Source: Epiperipatus broadwayi
Lineage: Eukaryota > Onychophora > Udeonychophora > Euonychophora > Peripatidae
Assembly (NCBI GenBank): GCA_028023455.1
Contig: JAQFVV010013368.1
Coordinates: 62,001-126,000 of the forward strand
DNA length: 64,000 nucleotides
Direction of reading: 5' to 3'
The position numbers and the translations under genes were made by a program. The notes beneath the pieces are model-generated. The model was not told the origin of the DNA. It worked only from the letters and a program-made list of their open reading frames with translations, and ran no database searches. Below are positions 58,490-64,000 of this stretch, piece after piece (position 1 is the stretch's first letter; every line of letters starts with the position of its first letter).

Positions 58490-59744
58490 TACTTGCACGT
58501 ATCTAAATCTTTTTTTGTCTTTGATTTTTACATTACTGCCTCTCTTTCTCCATATATATTGCATACATTGATCTACAACTTTCGATAAATTAATAAGTTA
58601 AAAACATTGATTGCATTTATATGAAATAAGTTTATCATATGCAATAAAATTATATTTGTGTTTATATATAAGATATACATGCTAAATTTCTGGCATGGGT
58701 TACAACAAATAGACCTAATAATTAGAACAACAGTATTTAACATTTCGGAAATTAGTAATGTATTTTTATGATGGATAGATAACGTAACAAGTCATAGGAT
58801 TTTTCACACGAGAACTTTACTTTCGTATGAGATGATGATGATAACTAAATACACACTTATTTTTTCACATTTTAATAAGGATGGAATTTGTTTTTCAACC
58901 AGTTCAGTCTTAACATTTCAAAGAAAATCTTTTGATTAATTTTTATTTAAGCAATAAAACTTGTTCATACTTATGCGGAACATTATTTATAAAGTTCGAT
59001 AGTTGTAACTTACGCCACATGTGTTACAACTACCTAAAGTTCTTTTGGAATTTTCTATTTTGACAAACCAATTCTCAAAATTAAAGAAAAAAAAAAACTT
59101 CAATGAATAAACAAATCAGTCTAAACATTTCCGTAAATCTGTTCAATTAAGTGAGTCAAATGCTTTGATTGGTAAGTTAAAAAAAAGTACATAAATCACA
59201 CCGCTGGTTTTTCCATTTTTCTTTTTGCATTTTTATATTTTTCTTTTTGCATTTGCCTGCGCAGTAAAAGCCATGTTTGCAAGGCTTTTTAATTCATTAA
59301 TTTCTTAGTGACTTTTGTTAACCATCCATCTATAATGATATGTTATGATGAAGTTGTAAATCAATATGACACTTAAAAGTTATGACCTAAGAAATGGGTT
59401 TCTTGTGAGATTCAAATAATTTTTTTGTGTTTAGATCCAATAATAAGATTAGCTGGTTTGGGCCACTCTAGATATTACTTGGGTCTTATTAACAGGTTGA
59501 GCACTTTATGATCATGGTATTTATCAGCTGCAAAAATGGAATTTAAAGCTTCAGACTTATGTAGTTGTGACGGTATATGATCTTTGAAACAATAGTTTAT
59601 GACTGTTCTACTTATGCATACAACTGAATCGAATTTAATGAGACTATTAAATTTACAGTCAAACAAGAAAAAATGTTCATTTATAAAAGTGGGAAGTAAT
59701 AAGAGAATTTTTAATGAGTAATTATTTTACAGTTTTGAATTTTC
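58490..59744. other. intron, nothing recognised
   Basis: A/T-rich. A direct repeat 'tttttctttttgcattt' occurs twice at about 59214-59253. A 63-codon - strand frame at 59475-59666 looks moderately protein-like but I cannot place it. Confidence 0.35.
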
Positions 59745-61870
59745 AACCATTATTGATTTGTTTTAGAATAAAAGTCTCCAAGTTTAATCATTTTTTCTGA
59801 TCCATAGCCTTATCTCCACATCACAAAAGATAATTTTATTTTATTTTATCCATCCATTTCATATGTATTCTCTTTCCAGGTCTTCTACAATCTCTTGGGA
59901 TTGAGTTTAAGATTTCTACAGTCCATTATGCACCTCTCCTAACAATATATCTAATCCAGTTCTATTTTGCTCTTTTAATATTTTCAGTGATTTGTTTGTT
60001 TTTTCACTTATTTTATTTCTTACAATTTTTCTTGTTCTTCACAACACATATATTTCTCCTTTCTTCTGATCTGAAGTCTCTGCATTGTTCTTTTAAATGT
60101 TTAAATCTCAGATTCATATAAAATAGTAAAATATATTTATTAAAAGTCTTTCTTGTAATATCATTTCTAGTAAAATTAATCAATCCTAGTTTAATTTTAT
60201 GATTCTTTTCATCCCTTATATTTCCAAATACATTTGCAATCTGGTCAAAATTTGTAATTGTTTATTTTTTCTAATTCCTGATTATCAATCTTAATTTTCT
60301 TCTTTGAAAATCCTTTGAACATTACTTTAGTCTTTTTAGCATTTATCTTTAGTCCTATCTTTTTATTTGCAACTGATAATTCGTGGAACATATCTTGAAG
60401 CATTACGACTTGCAAAAACAATCATATCATCTGCAAAATCCAGATAACTTAAGTAAGATGCATATATTTTTATTTCCCAAGCGTCCAGTTTTAATTCACA
60501 ATATTTTTTATAAAACTGCTGCAAATTGGAGGTGTAGAATCACTGTTTTTTTTATTAGTATTATCATTCAATCTAATTACCACTGTTGTATTTTGATAAA
60601 TATTTTTCAGAATAGGACTTTATCGTGAGTCTGAAATATTGAAAGAAATACATTTTCATAGTCAACAATCTAAAGTATAATGGCAACTCATACTCAGTGG
60701 TTTCTTTCATAACTTCTCTGAATATCTAGAAGTGATCCACTACACCAAAAACACTTTTAAAAAGAGCTTGTTTTTTTTTGGTTAGTTTGGATCCAAAGTT
60801 CATCTTGGACAGATAGGAAATTAATAGTATTTTCCTGAAGGTTTGTGATGATGGTATTTTAGTCGTATTTATATACTGGACTATTTCTATCATCTAATAT
60901 TAAGTATTGAATGTCTTTAGAAAAAATTAACTTTATTTAAATCTTCCAATTCGGAATAGCACAGTGGTTAGTATATGTACAATGTTTCGAATGGTATTAT
61001 TCTCCTCTTTTCTTCAGGTGTTGTTGACCTTATCAGTGTCAATACCAGCATGGGATTAAGCTTAGATCTTTAGATTCTTGAATATTGAATTTTAAGTTAA
61101 CACTAGCCACCTGAATCATCCTGAGAAAGGCAACAGTCAATAAAAATTTTCTTTATCATCTTTCTTAAATATCAATGTCAGTACTAGTAGCATTCTTCCA
61201 TTCCTCTAATACATCTTTATTGATAGTGATTTGGTATATAGATTTGCAAAAAAGTTTTTTACTTTTCACTTGCTTTTTTAAAAATGTTAATGTTCATTAT
61301 TTTATAAATGTTTTTACTTTTTTAAAAGATTTAAATGCATATCTCATTTTCATTTATTAAAGTGTTTACCTTTCAGAAGTCATTATAATTGTACAGTTAC
61401 TTTGTTTTTTTGTTCTTCATTACTATATAATTTTTTATAACTTTTCTGCACATTTCATGATGTCATCTCTCTTTTTAGCAGTAGTTTCATCTTTTCTTTT
61501 TAATGCTGAAACAACTTCTAATACCAAAATTTATTTTATACTTTTGAAACTTTTATTTTCCTTTATAACTTTCTTTGACAATTCATATTTATATATTTTT
61601 TTATATATTATTAACTTTTTTTCATATAATTTTATAGGCTTCCTGATATTCAGCACTTGTTAAAGATTCATTTTTATAAGTTTTTATATTTCTTCCTTTT
61701 TATATGTTATTTTAATTGAAAATTTACTGCTGAATTGCTATTTTTTTTGTACTAGCTATTTTTGTTTCTGTTTTTAGTATAGTATCCGTTTTCTTATTGA
61801 TTTCTTTTAAGTTTGAACAAATTTCAAAATCTGTTAATTTAAAATAATTTGCAAGTTCTAATTTAAATTA
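59745..61870 (-). pseudogene. RTE-like LINE, minus strand, interrupted
   Basis: The - strand near 59940-59870 corresponds to 'I..PRDC[KR]RPGK' of the C-terminus. 60370-60270 corresponds to the KTKVMF and KIDNQEL region, and 60440-60400 to the F-A-D-D-M-I-V-F active-site block ('atcatatcatctgcaaaatcc' region on the + strand). 61150-61350 contains upstream pieces. A foldback family B half copy (60885-61060) interrupts it. Many frameshifts are present. It is homologous to the copies at 57320 (+) and 38318 (-). Confidence 0.75.
60885..61060 (-). repeat. foldback family B half copy
   Basis: 'attgaatgtctttag' and 'aactttatttaaat' followed by 'tattattctcctctt' and 'cttcaggtgtt' match 32567-32710. 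It lies within the LINE remnant. Confidence 0.8.
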
Positions 61871-62368
61871 ATTGGATTGTTTTGAATATACATATATGTG
61901 GATGATTTAGTTTTTTTTTGGAGAGTGGAGGGGAGGGTAATTGTATAAATAAAAAGTTTTGAATTTATTTATTGCAAATTCTGCAGTTTAAAAAAAAAAA
62001 AAATCAAAGTATAGCAAGAAAACTTTTAAGGAAATTAAATGTATGAAAAATAAATATCTTTACTGGCATTCATTTATTTGAAATAGATTTAATGATATCA
62101 GGTCTATAAATATATTTTCTATATTTTCAAATATTCTTTTTTCTAATCATCAATTTGGAAATATATAGATTTAAACAATTATACTTTGATGTGAACGAAA
62201 CTTAATTCAAGATAATATTTATCAATAAAATATTAATCTCAATCTTTTTAATTACTATTTTATATTTCCTCATTAATAAATTATTAATATAATTTAAATT
62301 TTACATTGTGGTTAATGTTTTTTTTTTTTTAATACTCTTAATATATAAATGATTCTATTTAATTTCAG
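61871..62368. other. intron, nothing recognised
   Basis: A/T-rich, with a G-rich run at 61918-61938. It ends in 'ctatttaatttcag', a good acceptor. Confidence 0.4.
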
Positions 62369-62446
62369 ACTTATAGTGTAAAATGTGACATAACCATGGA
62401 TATTGATATTAACCTTTTTAATGAAATACTTTGTATGCACACATAA
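62369..62446 (+). CDS. candidate exon 6 or terminal exon
   Basis: After the acceptor 'tctatttaatttcag' one frame (phase 0, as exon 5 would require) reads TYSVKCDITMDIDINLFNEI and reaches TAA at 62444-62446. It could be a last coding exon, or end earlier at a weak donor TTT|GTATGC (62433). The other two frames stop at once. At 25 codons the support is slight, and a foldback element starts only 29 bases downstream. Confidence 0.3.
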   Translation, partial: TYSVKCDITMDIDINLFNEILCMHT

Positions 62447-62474
62447 ACAATTGTCTTACTTATATATTTTTACT

Positions 62475-62684
62475 CAAATGGAAGTCAGTCTCCGATAATG
62501 CACTATTTCTTAAATATTATAAATATATGTGCACTCTCCCGCCAGTAAAAATTTTAAAAACTTCAGTGAATCACTTAAGTTTAGAGCATACATTCTATAT
62601 ATGCCAACCCTTAGTGGGAGGAGAGTGCGCGTAGATTTATAATATTTAAGAAATAGCACATTATCAGAGATTGACTTCCGTTTG
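62475..62684. repeat. foldback hairpin, ~66-bp arms
   Basis: 62475-62540 ('caaatggaagtcagtctc' to 'gcactctccc') pairs with 62616-62684 ('gggaggagagtgc' to 'gattgacttccgtttg'), with a 75-base loop. Confidence 0.92.
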
Positions 62685-62971
62685 AATAATTTCAGTTTTC
62701 AGCGCTTTATAAAAATAGGTTTATATATTCTTACATAATTTAGAAATAAGAACTAAATATCTGTAGCATCAGTCTAAGTTTATGCTACTTTGTTAGTACA
62801 TATAGTGTAAGGTAAATGATACTGCATGCCAATTCATTTGATGGAATGTTAATGTGTGGCTATGGGGTCAGTTATGGTACAACACTATGTTATGTAATAA
62901 TAGTAAGACTTTTTTAAAAAATCGCCATGATAAACCTACTCACTATTACATAAATAATCTTTTCTTTATAG

Positions 62972-63075
62972 TTGTGTTGGAGATATTTATTTTAAATCAA
63001 AGCATTTGCACGGTTTTAATGGATCAAAAATTCAGACCACTGCTGGTTATGAAAAGATTCGAACTGTGGGGAAAG
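62972..63075 (+). CDS. candidate exon 7, Gly-rich repeat-like
   Basis: The acceptor is 'aatcttttctttatag' (ends 62971) and the donor AAAG|GTAAGA (63076). The exon is 104 bases, clearly richer in GC than its flanks. In the frame starting in phase 2 it reads GDIYFKSKHLHGFNGSKIQT followed by TAGYEKIRTVGKG. This has the rhythm of Gly/Asp-rich beta-roll or RTX-type repeats found in large secreted bacterial proteins. A second frame (phase 1) is also open and reads LNQSICTVLMDQKFRPLLV. I prefer the first on composition. Its start phase does not match the candidate exon at 62369, so an exon may be missing or it may belong to another transcript. Confidence 0.5.
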
Positions 63076-63840
63076 GTAAGAACTAGCTGGCTTAAAAATT
63101 AAATTTTTAAAAAAGTAGAATTTTTATTAATCGTTTACAGATTTGATGTGTATAATTTATTTATATTTATGATATAAGAGTACAAATATCAGGGAGAATA
63201 TTTTAATTTACTATGCAAATGTAAAATATTTGAGAAATTAATATTTTAAATTTTATAACAATATACTCTGCCCAACTTTATATTACACACAGGGCACAAC
63301 CTAATTGATGAATGATTAAAAAGTATGAATCAATATGCATGTTTTTATCATGAAGTGAATTTATATGTGTAAGGGATATAATATATTCTTCACCCTCATC
63401 AATTTTATTAATATAAACAATTATTTTATTTATTAATTTTTGGTCAAACTAATAGAAAATATGCATTACTAATATCAAGTATTGAATTATTTATTAATGT
63501 ATTTATTTATTGTTATTATTTAATGTTTTTATATTAAATTAATTATATTTATGTAAATAAATTCATGGTTTTTTTAATTGCTGTTTCTTATTTTAATTCA
63601 TAAATATCAATTATGACATTTCAATACATACATACCAATTCTTACACTCATTTAGTTACACATTTAATTTCTCGTTTGTAAGACATAAGTAATAATTGTT
63701 ATGGTCAAGTATTTCATAGTGTATTACAAATATTAATCTATTAAAGCAGTAATTAAGATCTCAGCTCAGAATTTACATTTTTAATATATTAACCGTCATG
63801 GGCTTATATGTAAGAGAAGAATCTGGCATAGTGCATGTGA
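63076..63840. other. A/T-rich, nothing recognised
   Basis: Sequence after candidate exon 7 with no supported feature. Confidence 0.4.
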
Positions 63841-63850
63841 TTTAGATATC

Positions 63851-64000
63851 CAATAAACATCACATGATCACTATCTCATACTAGCACATAATTGTTATTA
63901 AACAATTCAAAACAAAGCAAAACTCTCCATATAGTAGCACCATCTTGTGCTAACAAGAGCAATCAATGGATGCCAGAAGGCTTGCGCATAAAATCCCTAT
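63851..64000. mobile_element. foldback family A copy, cut by the window end
   Basis: It starts AATAAACATCACATGATCAC and continues with 'tagcacataattgtta', 'gcaaaactctccatatagta' and 'aatcaatggatgccagaagg', collinear with the unit at about 41540-41680. It continues past the last base. Confidence 0.88.

Noticed and set aside
58162-58564. His/Ser-rich - strand frames of 95-108 codons.
   Set aside because: They are antisense to the C-terminal domain of the RTE-like LINE; the His run comes from its GATGAT tail.

Overview
This is an A+T-rich (roughly three quarters A/T by eye) stretch of a eukaryotic nuclear genome, almost certainly an invertebrate animal. Evidence: spliceosomal exons with GT/AG borders separated by introns of 2 to 20 kb, decayed LINEs of RTE-like and Jockey-like type, Ty3/gypsy and hAT elements, a tRNA-derived SINE with target-site duplications, and many foldback (hairpin) repeats. 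There are no rRNA genes, functional tRNA genes, operons, bacterial-type genes or CRISPR arrays. I cannot name the species.

The one host gene I can support runs left to right on the + strand. Its first coding exon (E1) is at 2747-3152, followed by exons at 23790-23887 (E2), 35143-35307 (E3) and 48387-48457 (E4). These four join in compatible phases (1, 0, 0, then 2). They encode about 95 basic, low-complexity residues followed by a domain that resembles DUF4347, a family best known from very large bacterial surface or toxin-like proteins and related in layout to clan CD cysteine peptidases. The candidate His (FITHS, exon 2) and Cys (FLACQ, exon 3) are both present. Further candidate exons follow at 50376-50773 (open apart from two in-frame stops), 62369-62446 and 62972-63075. 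A possible extra exon lies at 42582-42688. The linkage of these later exons is uncertain.

Upstream of the gene (207-1667) is a 1.46-kb almost pure polypyrimidine tract. The introns are a graveyard of mobile DNA: gypsy pieces in head-to-head orientation plus an LTR (3.9-5.9 kb), a 50-bp triplicate (7.1 kb), a ~750-bp palindrome (11.6-12.3 kb), a hAT transposase remnant (13.6-15.3 kb), LINE remnants (16.3-18.9, 20.4-23.6, 38.3-38.6, 39.7-40.6, 43.2-44.4, 45.6-47.3, 57.3-58.5 and 59.7-61.9 kb), hAT elements with 8-bp target duplications (21.1-22.2 and 30.7-31.1 kb), a solo LTR with 5-bp duplications (36.2-36.8 kb) and a SINE with 10-bp duplications (37.8 kb).

The most distinctive repeat is a foldback family ending AACA.../...GTGGTTTA. 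It has no ordinary terminal inverted repeats, and three insertions here are each flanked by a 12-bp target duplication. Several foldback families also share a hairpin motif of the form CTGA(T/A)GAAG-stem-CGAAA, which resembles a hammerhead-ribozyme core. The stretch from 52.5 to 57.3 kb is very A/T-rich and holds nothing I recognise.
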